Below are positions 16,678 through 25,868 of a stretch of 64,000 nt of DNA, piece after piece (position 1 is the stretch's first letter; each line of letters opens with the position of its first letter). The DNA comes from Odoribacter splanchnicus DSM 20712 (GTDB lineage Bacteria > Bacteroidota > Bacteroidia > Bacteroidales > Marinifilaceae). The stretch lies in NCBI RefSeq assembly GCF_000190535.1, contig NC_015160.1, forward strand, positions 124,001 to 188,000. The letters are read 5' to 3'. Made by a program: the position numbers and the translations under genes. The notes beneath the pieces are model-generated. The model was not told where the DNA came from and made no database searches. It was given only the letters and a program-made list of their open reading frames with translations.

Positions 16678-17916
16678 ATGTATACATTTGAACAATGTAA
16701 GAAACTGGAACTGGAAATAGGGACTCCGGCTTATTTGGTTAATGAAGATTTATTTTTGAATAATCTGAGAGATATTCGGGCTGCTTTTAAATCACTATAT
16801 CAGAATATTGTAGTCGGATATTCATTTAAGACTAATTATTTACCGTATCTGTGCAAGTTAGCTCTGGAGCAGGGGTGTTATGCAGAGGTGGTTTCTTTTT
16901 TGGAATATCAGATAGCTTTGAAAGTAGGTTTTACCGGGAATCAGATTATTTTTAACGGACCAATTAAACGGGAAAGTGAATTTGTTACTGCACTTTTAAA
17001 TGGATCTGTTATTAATATTGATAGTGATTATGAAATAGATTATTTGGAACGTTTGAAAGAAATATATCCTGAAAATCAGTTTGAAATAGGGTTACGTGTC
17101 AATGTTTCCATTAAGGATGAAAATGGTTGTTCTGCAATTTACGGAGAGGAGGAAAGTGGTCGTTTTGGTTTTATGGAGGATGAAATAGATAAGGCTATAG
17201 AGCGTTTGACAAAAATTAATTGTAAAATAATTTCATTACATGGCCATACTTCATCCAAGAATAGGGCAATAAATAATTATGTCCAGATCATTGATAAGTT
17301 ATTTGAAATACAGCATCATTATAAATTAGATATTAAATACATCAATATTGGAGGCGGATTTTTTGGACCAGTACCTCCCGGTATGTTTGGTTATGCAACA
17401 CCTTCTTATAAGGATTATGCAGAAGTAATAATTGCAAAGCTTCATACAAACCGTTGGTTTTGTGAAAATAGGCCCTGTTTGGTAATAGAGCCGGGAATGT
17501 CTGTGGCTGCTTCTTCAATGGCTTATATAACAAAAGTCTTTGATGTAAAGAAACGGAGTAACCGTTGGATTGCACAGGTTGACGGTAATATGTTTCATAT
17601 CCGTCCATCCATGCATACAATGAAAATACCATTTCAAATAATCAGCGGACGTGTTATTGACAATGTTGAAACGAAGAGAATTGATTTTGCAGGTTCTACC
17701 TGTATGGAATCTGATGTTCTGGTAAGAACAGAAACTTGTCGTCAAGTTCATCAGGGAGATTTTTTGGAAATAGATAACGTTGGAGGCTACACTTTTGTAA
17801 TGGGGGCAAATTTTATACAATTCTTACCTCATATAGCAATTCTAAAAAATAATGAATTCATTTCTCTCAGAGAGGGAAGCAATTTTGATAATTTCATTGA
17901 AATTTTTAACTGGTGA
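16678..17916 (+). CDS. fold-type III PLP decarboxylase embedded in the pse cluster
   Basis: A 412-residue relative of diaminopimelate/ornithine decarboxylases, which remove CO2 from an amino acid using PLP. The Schiff-base lysine is K51 in GYSFKTNY. HGHTSSK near residue 188, INIGGGFFG near 225 and EPGMSVAA near 273 form the phosphate and cofactor site. STCMESDVL near 342 is the equivalent of the CESxD loop that supplies the catalytic cysteine, and GGYTFVMG near 374 follows. So an active decarboxylase is expected, not a racemase. Its substrate is unknown. It lies between pseG and pseI and is followed one nt later by an ATP-grasp gene. The two are likely to prepare and attach an unusual acyl or amino-acyl group. 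Confidence 0.8.
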   Translation: MYTFEQCKKLELEIGTPAYLVNEDLFLNNLRDIRAAFKSLYQNIVVGYSFKTNYLPYLCKLALEQGCYAEVVSFLEYQIALKVGFTGNQIIFNGPIKRESEFVTALLNGSVINIDSDYEIDYLERLKEIYPENQFEIGLRVNVSIKDENGCSAIYGEEESGRFGFMEDEIDKAIERLTKINCKIISLHGHTSSKNRAINNYVQIIDKLFEIQHHYKLDIKYINIGGGFFGPVPPGMFGYATPSYKDYAEVIIAKLHTNRWFCENRPCLVIEPGMSVAASSMAYITKVFDVKKRSNRWIAQVDGNMFHIRPSMHTMKIPFQIISGRVIDNVETKRIDFAGSTCMESDVLVRTETCRQVHQGDFLEIDNVGGYTFVMGANFIQFLPHIAILKNNEFISLREGSNFDNFIEIFNW

Positions 17917-17917
17917 T

Positions 17918-18904
17918 ATGGAGAAAATCTTGGTTTTAAGTCCGGGTCGTCAGCGGTATTTAATTGATTTGTTCAAGGTTTATTTTGAAGTTTATATAGG
18001 TGATAATAATGATCTGATTCTTGAGACTTACAAAGAGTTTACTTCTTTAAAAATGCCTTTGTATGGTTCTGAGGAATATATGGATGTTTTAACATCATTC
18101 ATATGTGAGCATGAAATAAATTATGTGCTGACTTTGAGTGATATTGAGGTTGTCGTTTTATCTGGAAATGAGGTTTTACTTGAGAATGCAGGTTGTCATT
18201 TGATCGGTTTACCTTACGATAAAGCCCTGCTTTGTCTGGATAAATATTTGTTTTATGAGTATCTGATCACCAATGGAATTTATACGCCATTGACCTATAT
18301 AGAAGTTGACAAACTGCAAACAGATCTTAAAGCAGGCCGGATACATTATCCATTGATTATAAAAAATCGTTGGGGAATGGGTTCTAAAGGATTGGCTGTA
18401 GTCCATTCTGAAGATGATTTGAAGAATTATAATAATACCGGTCAGGCTTCATTTCCTTCATTTTTAGGTGCAGTTAAAAATCCGGATCTGAATGTAGTCT
18501 ATCAGGAAATGTTATTTTCTGACGAATATGGTATGGATATTATAAATGATTTGGACCGGAAATACCGATTGTGTGTTGTTAAGAAGAAATTGGAAATGCG
18601 GGGAGGGGAAACGGATGTTGCTGAAATGGTTTGTTTCCCGGAAGCAGAAATTCTTGCGGAAAAGTTGTCTTTTTTGTTTCAGCATCAAGGAAATATGGAT
18701 TGTGATTTTCTTAATGTTGAAGGAAAATTGTATGTGATAGATGTCAATCCTCGTTTTGGAGGCGGTTATATATTCTCTGAAGCTGCCGGCGTTAATGTAC
18801 CTGCTTTACTTCATGCCTGGATTAATCATGAATACGTTGATTGTCAACGTGTGCAATGTCTGGGAAAAAGATATAGAAAAATAACATCTTTAATAGAGAT
18901 TTGA
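17918..18904 (+). CDS. ATP-grasp carboxylate-amine ligase in the pse cluster
   Basis: A 328-residue ATP-grasp enzyme of the carbamoyl-phosphate-synthase-like group, which joins a carboxylate to an amine via an acyl phosphate. The ATP-binding lysines are in PLIIKNRWGMGSKGL near residue 145. The adenine-contact segment is YQEMLFSDEYGMD near 190, and the metal site is FLNVEGKLYVIDVNPRFGGGY near 265-280. The start at 17918 lies one nt after the decarboxylase stop and removes 22 codons of overlap. Its stop overlaps pseI as TGATG. An amino-acid ligase acting on the C4 amine of the pseudaminate precursor is an inference from context. Confidence 0.75.
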   Translation: MEKILVLSPGRQRYLIDLFKVYFEVYIGDNNDLILETYKEFTSLKMPLYGSEEYMDVLTSFICEHEINYVLTLSDIEVVVLSGNEVLLENAGCHLIGLPYDKALLCLDKYLFYEYLITNGIYTPLTYIEVDKLQTDLKAGRIHYPLIIKNRWGMGSKGLAVVHSEDDLKNYNNTGQASFPSFLGAVKNPDLNVVYQEMLFSDEYGMDIINDLDRKYRLCVVKKKLEMRGGETDVAEMVCFPEAEILAEKLSFLFQHQGNMDCDFLNVEGKLYVIDVNPRFGGGYIFSEAAGVNVPALLHAWINHEYVDCQRVQCLGKRYRKITSLIEI

Positions 18905-19923
18905 TGGAAAATGATAAAACTTTTATTGTTGCGGAATTATCGGCTAACCATAACGGTAGCTTATCCCTGGCAAAGAAGACAATAGCTGCGGCAAAAGAAG
19001 CAGGTGCGGATGCTGTGAAATTGCAGACTTATACGGCTGATACGATTACAATAGATTCGGATAAAGATTGTTTCATCGAAAAAGGAGGTTTATGGGATGG
19101 ATATTCGTTGTATCAGTTATATAAAGAAGCTTATACACCTTGGGAATGGCATGCGGAGTTGTTTGAATATGCATATGCTCTGGGGTTGGAATGTTTTTCT
19201 ACTCCTTTTGATTTTACTGCCGTAGATTTTTTGGAAAGCATTCATAATCCAATTTATAAAATAGCTAGTTTTGAAATTACGGACATCAATCTGATCCGTT
19301 ATGCAGCAAGCAAAGGTAAACCGATGATTATTTCTACCGGTGTGGCTACCCCGGAAGATATTGAACTGGCATTAAAAGTATGCCAGGAGGTGAACAATCA
19401 GGATATTACTCTCCTGAAATGTACTTCGGCTTATCCGGCTCCTTTGGAAAAGGCGAATTTGCTTACTGTTCCCGATATGAAGCAACGGTTTGGAGTAAAG
19501 GTGGGTGTTTCGGATCATTCCATGACTAATACCATAGCAGTAACAGCGGTTGCATTGGGTGCAACAGTGGTGGAAAAACATTTGATACTGGATCGTAAAA
19601 TGGGAGGTCCGGATAGCGGATTTTCAATGGAACCGGCTGAATTTGCCGATATGGTAAAAACCATACGTGAAGTTGAAATGGTAAGGGGAAAAGTTTTATA
19701 TCCTACGGATGTGAATGCAATCAGTGGGCGCGATTGTTGCCGTTCGTTGTTTATTTGCGAGGATATGAAGAAAGGAGATAGGCTGACAACCTCTAATCTT
19801 CGTTCTATCCGTCCGGGATGTGGATTGCATCCGAAGTATCTGAATGAATGTCTGGGCAGGAAGGTGAACCAGGATTTGGAGAAAGGTACTCCGTTTGAAT
19901 TGAGGTTTGTTGGAAGTGAATGA
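18904..19923 (+). CDS. pseI: pseudaminic acid synthase PseI
   Basis: A 339-residue NeuB-family enzyme that condenses the 6-deoxy-diamino-altrose derivative with phosphoenolpyruvate. The TIM-barrel part starts FIVAELSANHNGSLSLAK and includes GADAVKLQTYTADTIT near residue 38-53 and VSDHS near 205. A C-terminal antifreeze-like (SAF) domain is present from about residue 280 (CRSLFICEDMKKGD). GGLWDGYSLYQLYKEAYTPWEWH is typical of PseI in contrast to sialate or legionaminate synthases. The ATG at 18904 overlaps the preceding stop. Confidence 0.92.
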   Translation: MENDKTFIVAELSANHNGSLSLAKKTIAAAKEAGADAVKLQTYTADTITIDSDKDCFIEKGGLWDGYSLYQLYKEAYTPWEWHAELFEYAYALGLECFSTPFDFTAVDFLESIHNPIYKIASFEITDINLIRYAASKGKPMIISTGVATPEDIELALKVCQEVNNQDITLLKCTSAYPAPLEKANLLTVPDMKQRFGVKVGVSDHSMTNTIAVTAVALGATVVEKHLILDRKMGGPDSGFSMEPAEFADMVKTIREVEMVRGKVLYPTDVNAISGRDCCRSLFICEDMKKGDRLTTSNLRSIRPGCGLHPKYLNECLGRKVNQDLEKGTPFELRFVGSE

Positions 19924-19968
19924 TAGGCACAAAAATAATTACTTAAGGATAATTTGTTGATACTAGGT

Positions 19969-21228
19969 ATGGGAGTTGTAAAGTACAGGGAGTTATTGAA
20001 ACGTCATTCTGTATTATTTGAGAATTTTACTTATATCTCTATATTACAAATCTTTGTAATGCTTGCTCCATTAATTACCTATCCTTATTTAGTGAGGGTG
20101 TTGGGTAGTGATTTGTATGGTTGGGTGATTACAGCACAAATTGTTGCTAGTTATTGTTCTATACTTGTCGATTTTGGTTTTAAGCGGGTGAGTGCGCGGC
20201 ATATATCTGTTTTTAGGGACAATAAGGAGAAGTTGTCAGAGATTATGTCTACCATTTTAACGCTTCAGGCGATATTGTGGTTATTTTGTTTGGGTATTTA
20301 TATTATCGTAATAGGGTTAATACCGGCTTATCGACAGCATTTCTGGCTTTTTGTTTTTTCGTTTGGACTTACTTTTAATGAGTTATTATTTCCTCAATAT
20401 TTTTTTCAGGGTATTGAGAAGATGAAATATATAACCATTGTGAATATTGTTATTCGGTCTATTTTTATTGTTTTGATTTTTTTGTGCATAACGACTACTG
20501 AGGATTATGTTTATGTACCCTTGTTGTTTACTGTAGGCTATTTTATTGGAGGTATTTTGGCATTGTATGTGGTATTTGTACGGGAAAAAATAGTATTCCG
20601 TTTGCCATCCTATGCTAATATGAAATATTATTTGAAAGATGCTTCCCCCATTTTTTTTACTGATGTAATCTGTACAATAAAAGATAAGTTAAATTATATT
20701 TTGCTGGGCTCCTGGGTAGGGATGAGTGATGTGGTTGTGTATGATTTGGGCTCTAAGTTTATGAATGTAATTCTAAAACCGGCCGGAATTGTCGGAACAG
20801 TTTTATTTCCTAAAATAGCTAAAGAAAGGAATGTATTGTTGTTTAGAAAAACAGTCCTTGTTTTATTTGCTTGTACTTTGGGATTAGTTATTGTATTGAA
20901 TCTGTTTTTACCTCAGGTTGTACATTTTTTTATTGATGAAGAGATAGATTTATTGCCTATTCGTTTGTATTTATTAGCTCCTGTTATAGTTGGAGTTAGT
21001 AGTTTTATTTCTTCTAACCTAATGGTGGCATTGGGGTACACAAAGTATGTTTTATATAGTATTATTGTGACGACTGCTGTTTATTTGAGTTTGTTGGCCG
21101 GGATGTATTTTATGGATTATTTGACCTCTGTTACTTCGTTTGTTCTTTTAACCGTGGCTTCTTATTTGGGGGAGTTAATTTATCGTCTGAGAATTATGTT
21201 TAAGATAGAAAGATTAGAGCATACTTGA
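19969..21228 (+). CDS. polysaccharide flippase, Wzx/PST family
   Basis: A polytopic protein of about 419 residues with 12 or so hydrophobic helices. The start of the barrel-like bundle (APLITYPYLVRVLGSDLYG near residue 35-53) is the signature of Wzx/RfbX flippases, which move lipid-linked repeat units across the inner membrane. The start at 19969 is preferred to TTG 19954, though it is uncertain. The DNA here is strongly AT-rich. It sits between the sugar-nucleotide genes and the glycosyltransferases, as in Wzx/Wzy-type loci. Confidence 0.85.
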   Translation: MGVVKYRELLKRHSVLFENFTYISILQIFVMLAPLITYPYLVRVLGSDLYGWVITAQIVASYCSILVDFGFKRVSARHISVFRDNKEKLSEIMSTILTLQAILWLFCLGIYIIVIGLIPAYRQHFWLFVFSFGLTFNELLFPQYFFQGIEKMKYITIVNIVIRSIFIVLIFLCITTTEDYVYVPLLFTVGYFIGGILALYVVFVREKIVFRLPSYANMKYYLKDASPIFFTDVICTIKDKLNYILLGSWVGMSDVVVYDLGSKFMNVILKPAGIVGTVLFPKIAKERNVLLFRKTVLVLFACTLGLVIVLNLFLPQVVHFFIDEEIDLLPIRLYLLAPVIVGVSSFISSNLMVALGYTKYVLYSIIVTTAVYLSLLAGMYFMDYLTSVTSFVLLTVASYLGELIYRLRIMFKIERLEHT

Positions 21229-21263
21229 AATTTAGGATGTTAGATATAATTAATCTATTTTGT

Positions 21264-22457
21264 ATGAAAAAAGTTGATGTCATTTTTCCAAACTATATAA
21301 ATGCGGCAATCGGTCCTACAGGGACTTTAAGGCGTTTATTAAAGAATAAAGAGTATCTGAGGGCACGCGGTTATGAATTAGAGATTTTTACTTATGATTA
21401 TTTGGTTTCTAATGGAAAGTCTGCGGAGGTGGATTTTTCAAAAGGGTTGACTTTTCGTTCCAAACTGAAGCAATGGCTTAGGAAAAATAGGTACACTTCT
21501 ATTCTGTTTTTATTGCGCTATATTCGTAATGCCAACCGTTTGGTCAGGATATATAAAAAACTCAACCGGAAACCAGACATTGTTGTATTCCATGAGGAGG
21601 ATGCTTGTTATGCTTATTTGAAAAATATAAAATCTTCGGCTAAAAAAGTTTGTTTTTTTCATACGGATGGGAAACGGTGGGAAATGTTTCTGAAGTCTTA
21701 TCCTAAATTGAAGAACACGCTTTTTCTGAAATATTTGGATAGAAGGATTGATTATATTATTCGTTCTCTTGACTGTTTTGTTTTTATAGCCCGTATCGGA
21801 CAAAAAAATTTTTTATTAGAGAATCCCGGAGTAGATATTAATAAAACTGTTTTTTTTCACAATGGTATAGATGATAAACCGATAATAAAGAGAGAAAAGA
21901 AAGATGCTTTTAAGTATCATTTATGCTCTACCGGATCTATATGTGAACGTAAAGGCCAATATTTGATCATTGAGGCTTTACATCTTATGGATAGAGAGAA
22001 AAGCAAAGAAATTCATTTATCCTTATTTGGAACGGGACCTGATTTGGCTGTTTTACAGAATAAAGTGGTTCAGTATGGATTAGAAGAACAGGTGACTTTT
22101 TACGGTAATGTACGGAATGAAGAAATTCATAGTAGAATTACTGATGAGGATATTTTTGTTTTAATGAGTAATAATGAAGGACTTCCCATTTCTATTATAG
22201 AAGCTATGAGAGCCGGATTACCTATTATTAGTACTAATATTTCCGGTATTCCTGAACAAGTTACATCTTTTTATAATGGTATTTTAATAAAGCCAATAGT
22301 TTCTGATTTAGTAAATGTTTTAAATGATTTGTCTAAATATGATTGGAAAACAATGGGAGAAAATTCTCGAAAACGTTTTGAAAATGAGTTTTCGTTTGAT
22401 CAGATGTTAAAAGCTTATTGTGATATGTTGGATCGTCTTAAAGTATCGTATGAATAA
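21264..22457 (+). CDS. GT4-like glycosyltransferase (GT-B fold)
   Basis: A glycosyltransferase of about 397 residues. The C-terminal half has the nucleotide-sugar domain of GT4: CSTGSICERKGQYLIIEAL near residue 235, LFGTGPDL near 265, and SNNEGLPISIIEAMRAGLPII near 310, with the conserved E-x7-E motif. The N-terminal half begins KKVDVIFPNYINAAIGPTG. Possible starts are ATG 21237 and ATG 21264. The latter gives the usual N-terminus directly before the first beta strand. The acceptor and sugar are unknown. Confidence 0.8.
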   Translation: MKKVDVIFPNYINAAIGPTGTLRRLLKNKEYLRARGYELEIFTYDYLVSNGKSAEVDFSKGLTFRSKLKQWLRKNRYTSILFLLRYIRNANRLVRIYKKLNRKPDIVVFHEEDACYAYLKNIKSSAKKVCFFHTDGKRWEMFLKSYPKLKNTLFLKYLDRRIDYIIRSLDCFVFIARIGQKNFLLENPGVDINKTVFFHNGIDDKPIIKREKKDAFKYHLCSTGSICERKGQYLIIEALHLMDREKSKEIHLSLFGTGPDLAVLQNKVVQYGLEEQVTFYGNVRNEEIHSRITDEDIFVLMSNNEGLPISIIEAMRAGLPIISTNISGIPEQVTSFYNGILIKPIVSDLVNVLNDLSKYDWKTMGENSRKRFENEFSFDQMLKAYCDMLDRLKVSYE

Positions 22458-23469
22458 AAAATGTTTTGATGATATTGTTATTCTTCGTTTTATTGTCATC
22501 TTGTGGTTAATTATTTATCATTCGACAGCTTTTTTTGTAGGTGCATGGAAAGTTCCTTTCGTTTATGAGTTTGGCGAGGCTACTTATATATATGTTTGGG
22601 TTGCGAGGGGGGCTTATGCTATTATGTTGGAAATGTTTACTTTTATTTCTGGTTTTTTATTTGCTTCACAGATAAAGGATTATACTTTCTTTTCTTTACT
22701 GAAAAAAAAATGTCGTCGATTAATAATTCCCGCTATTGTTTGGGGAATTGTATATGCGTTTGCATTAAATAAGGTTGTTTTTGAATCTGGCTGGCAATTT
22801 TTTGGTGAATTACTCAATGGCGTAGGACATTTGTGGTTTTTACCGATGTTATTTTGGTGTTTTATAATAGGTTTTGTCTTATTTAAGTATATAAATAATT
22901 TTTGGATTGTTGTTTTATGTTCATTTATATTGTGTGTTTTGTCCCGCTATATTTCTGTATCTTTTGGGGGATTTTTCATGGCGTTTAAATACTTGTTTTA
23001 TTTTGTTTTAGGATTTTATATTTGCTTTTACAGGAATGTGATATTTTCGAATTTTTTGAAATGGCGATGGATTATATTGCTGATATTCATTAGTCTGTTT
23101 TCATTTATAAGTTACTATGAAGTTCTTAAACAATGGTCAAGTTTTGGTGCATCATTCAATGCTGCTATCCGTTTTGGCATATCTAGCGTGTATAAATTTT
23201 GTGGAGTTATATCATTGTTTTTATTAGTGAACAAGATATTGAGCAAGAATGGAAGACTGAAATCATTTTTTTATCAATTTTCAATATTGAGTATGGGGAT
23301 TTATGTGTTTCATCAAATGATAATCGATTATTTATATAATTATACAGAACTTCCATCTGAAATAAATATAATGCTATTACCTGCAATTGCAGGGGTGATT
23401 GCATTGGGAGGAAGTGCACTTCTTACATGGACTTTGGTAAAAATGAAAGTGAATAAGATATTATTATAA
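22450..23469 (+). CDS. membrane acyltransferase (acyltransferase 3 family)
   Basis: A 339-residue polytopic protein of the Acyl_transf_3/OafA family, probably adding O-acetyl groups to the glycan. The N-terminus ILRFIVILWLIIYHSTAFF contains the conserved histidine of the family (near residue 22), and the LWFLPMLFWCFIIG helix near residue 130 is typical. The start at 22450 overlaps the preceding glycosyltransferase by eight nt. It ends TAATG, coupling it to the next gene. Confidence 0.8.
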   Translation: MNKKCFDDIVILRFIVILWLIIYHSTAFFVGAWKVPFVYEFGEATYIYVWVARGAYAIMLEMFTFISGFLFASQIKDYTFFSLLKKKCRRLIIPAIVWGIVYAFALNKVVFESGWQFFGELLNGVGHLWFLPMLFWCFIIGFVLFKYINNFWIVVLCSFILCVLSRYISVSFGGFFMAFKYLFYFVLGFYICFYRNVIFSNFLKWRWIILLIFISLFSFISYYEVLKQWSSFGASFNAAIRFGISSVYKFCGVISLFLLVNKILSKNGRLKSFFYQFSILSMGIYVFHQMIIDYLYNYTELPSEINIMLLPAIAGVIALGGSALLTWTLVKMKVNKILL

Positions 23470-24572
23470 TGGAATTAGATTTTTATTCTTTTTTTTGTTA
23501 TGTAGGTAGCTTACTCATAATGTTTTTTCTTACCAACAAATATGAAACTACTGAGTTGCCTTTGCAACGAAAAGTTTGGTTGATTTTTTCATTTTTATTT
23601 GTTGTATTTTTTTGTGCTTTACGTTTTTATGTAGGTAATGATTATGCACGTTACGTTATTGGTTTTTATGGTATTAAGCAATTCTATGGTGCAAATGTAT
23701 ATTTTTGGGAGCCTGCTTATTTTATTTTAAATCGTATATTTTTAAATTGTTATGCGGGATATATATATGTATTTGCTTTTGCTACTCTGATATCGTTTAT
23801 CTTCATATTTAAGACTTTAAATTATTATAATATACTAAAGTGGGGTATCTTTTTTACATTTACGTTAGGGTTATTGATCTTTTTAAATAATGGAATTAGA
23901 CAGGGTGTTGCGTTGTCTATTTTTATTTATTCTATTCGTTTTATAGAAAATAGAAAATTTATTAGGTATCTGCTGTGTATCTTATTAGCTGCTACTTTTC
24001 ATTTTTCTGCATTCATTTTGGTTTTTGTATATTTTGTCCGTTATATTAGATTGTCATATTATACTTGGCTTTTTTTATTGGTTTCTTTTTTCTTTTTACA
24101 GTATACAGGAATATTGCGTCAAGTATTTATAGCTATAATTTCTCATATTCCTTTTTATAATGCATATATTGAGAAGGTAGATATATATACCGTAGAAGCT
24201 ACACCGGGATTTGGTATTTTGTATAATTTTCTGATGGCTGTACTATTAGCTTTTGTTTATAGAAAATCTGTTCCGAATACAATTCTTACCATTTATTTTT
24301 TAGGGTCAGTATTGTATATCTGTTCTGTTGGTATATTGTTACTTGAAAGAATTGCGTTTTATCTAATGTATACCAATGTAATTGTTTTTGCTCATTTTGT
24401 GACGTTACGTCGTTATAGACAAGTTGCCCAAGTATTCATTTTTTTGACTTTTATCTATTTTTCAATTCAGTCTTTGACCGGAATGGAAAAACATGGTGCG
24501 GTTCCATACAGAACAATTTTTAATGAAGATTTGGAAAATCCTCCTTCCGAATATTATCACAATGAAATTTAA
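23469..24572 (+). CDS. EpsG-family membrane protein, probable Wzy-like polymerase
   Basis: A 367-residue protein with about ten hydrophobic helices. CALRFYVGNDYARYVIGFY near residue 55-73 matches the R-x-x-x-G-x-D-Y region of EpsG proteins, and FLNNGIRQGVALSIFIYSIR near 140 is the second family block. EpsG proteins are thought to polymerise or process repeat units in exopolysaccharide systems. With the Wzx-type flippase, this one is the best candidate for the polymerase of the locus. It overlaps the preceding stop by one nt. Confidence 0.8.
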   Translation: MELDFYSFFCYVGSLLIMFFLTNKYETTELPLQRKVWLIFSFLFVVFFCALRFYVGNDYARYVIGFYGIKQFYGANVYFWEPAYFILNRIFLNCYAGYIYVFAFATLISFIFIFKTLNYYNILKWGIFFTFTLGLLIFLNNGIRQGVALSIFIYSIRFIENRKFIRYLLCILLAATFHFSAFILVFVYFVRYIRLSYYTWLFLLVSFFFLQYTGILRQVFIAIISHIPFYNAYIEKVDIYTVEATPGFGILYNFLMAVLLAFVYRKSVPNTILTIYFLGSVLYICSVGILLLERIAFYLMYTNVIVFAHFVTLRRYRQVAQVFIFLTFIYFSIQSLTGMEKHGAVPYRTIFNEDLENPPSEYYHNEI

Positions 24573-25623
24573 ACCGTTATATTTTAATATGAATCACTCT
24601 CTTAGAAGATTAGCAATAAAAAACAGATTTGTTCTTACGTTGATAAATGAGTTTTATAGCTTGAAAAATAGTTATCGGTTTCAACAGATTATAGCTGAAA
24701 ATAAGAACTTGACTATTTTTGATTACAAAAATCTCATAAAGCCAATTCCTTATGCTCCTACTGATTTGGTTATAGATAATAATCTTTATGGATTGTCTTA
24801 TACTCTAAAAAAATATGCAGGATTGAATGTAAGCAGAAGTTTGAATGCTTCTATTGAACATGGAGTATTTTTTGGGAATTTAGTTAGAAAAGATGATCGG
24901 ATTTATCCGGTAAATTCGATCGTAACTTATGGTCCAAGAAGAATTAAGCATTTGAAAGAAGGAAATATAAATAAGACAATAATACCTATTGGTCCTTATA
25001 TTCATTACGCTAGTCCATTACTGACTGATGAACAGTTCCGGAAATTGAAGAGTGAGTTAGGTAAAGTTTTATTGGTATTCCCCTCACATGGGATAATTGG
25101 AGCTGATTCAAGTTATAATATAAATGATTTTATTGCTGAAATAGAAAGAATAAAAGTTGATTATGATAGTGTATTGATTTCTTTGTATTGGACCGATGCA
25201 TTAAATACAACATTGGTAGCCAACTATATTGAAAAGGGGTATAAAATTGTAACTTCCGGTCATCGTTTTGATTTGAATTTTTTGTCCCGTCAGCGGAGTA
25301 TAATCGAATTGGCAGATTATACGATTTCTAATAATCTGGGTACTCATGTTGGATATTGTATTTATTTAGGTAAACCACATTATATTTTTAGACAGAAAGT
25401 AGAGTCTTGTTATAAGAATAAAATAGTTGAGAAACATGTATTATCCTCTTGTACAGAAGATAATGAAAATACATATCAAAGTGAGTTGGAGGAAGTATGT
25501 AGTTATTTTGATTCTGATATACGGTTGATAACTCCTGAACAGAAAAAGATTGTTGAGGAATTTTGGGGTATTTCTTATGTAAAAACACCGCTTGAATTAC
25601 GAAATGAATTGATGGTTATTTGA
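24562..25623 (+). CDS. putative GT-B-type glycosyltransferase, family unclear
   Basis: A 353-residue soluble protein overlapping epsG by 11 nt. The second half looks like a GT-B or CDP-glycerol-transferase-like domain: LLVFPSHGIIGADSSYN near residue 170, an LISLYWTDALN strand near 205, and ISNNLGTHVGYCIYLGKPHY near 255-274, resembling the donor-site loop of sialyl- and pseudaminyltransferase-like enzymes. I cannot place it firmly in a CAZy family. Being the least typical transferase of the locus, it is a candidate for the pseudaminyl transfer step. That is inference. Confidence 0.5.
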   Translation: MKFKPLYFNMNHSLRRLAIKNRFVLTLINEFYSLKNSYRFQQIIAENKNLTIFDYKNLIKPIPYAPTDLVIDNNLYGLSYTLKKYAGLNVSRSLNASIEHGVFFGNLVRKDDRIYPVNSIVTYGPRRIKHLKEGNINKTIIPIGPYIHYASPLLTDEQFRKLKSELGKVLLVFPSHGIIGADSSYNINDFIAEIERIKVDYDSVLISLYWTDALNTTLVANYIEKGYKIVTSGHRFDLNFLSRQRSIIELADYTISNNLGTHVGYCIYLGKPHYIFRQKVESCYKNKIVEKHVLSSCTEDNENTYQSELEEVCSYFDSDIRLITPEQKKIVEEFWGISYVKTPLELRNELMVI

Positions 25624-25688
25624 AGAGGAATAAAATCAAGGGATATGCGAAATGATAGTGTTGATTTAATATGGAAGGAAGGGGATAG

Positions 25689-25799
25689 GCATTTGTATAT
25701 GGAATTGTAGAAGCATTGAGTGTTTTGGTGATATATTTGATTACTATTGCTTATGTTAATAGCTACTTGCCTTGGCGTATCGGTAAAAGATATTCTTAA
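25689..25799 (+). pseudogene. short hydrophobic coding remnant
   Basis: A 36-residue open stretch without a start codon reads GIVEALSVLVIYLITIAYVN and ends in SYLPWRIGKRYS. It looks like the last helix and tail of a membrane protein such as a flippase or polymerase. It lies in a 240-nt gap between two tightly packed transferase genes and suggests gene loss there. Confidence 0.3.
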
Positions 25800-25868
25800 T
25801 ATTTGAAATAACAGATAAGAATATCTTAATAGAAGTTTCTTTTATTTTCTTATAAAAATACATTATTG

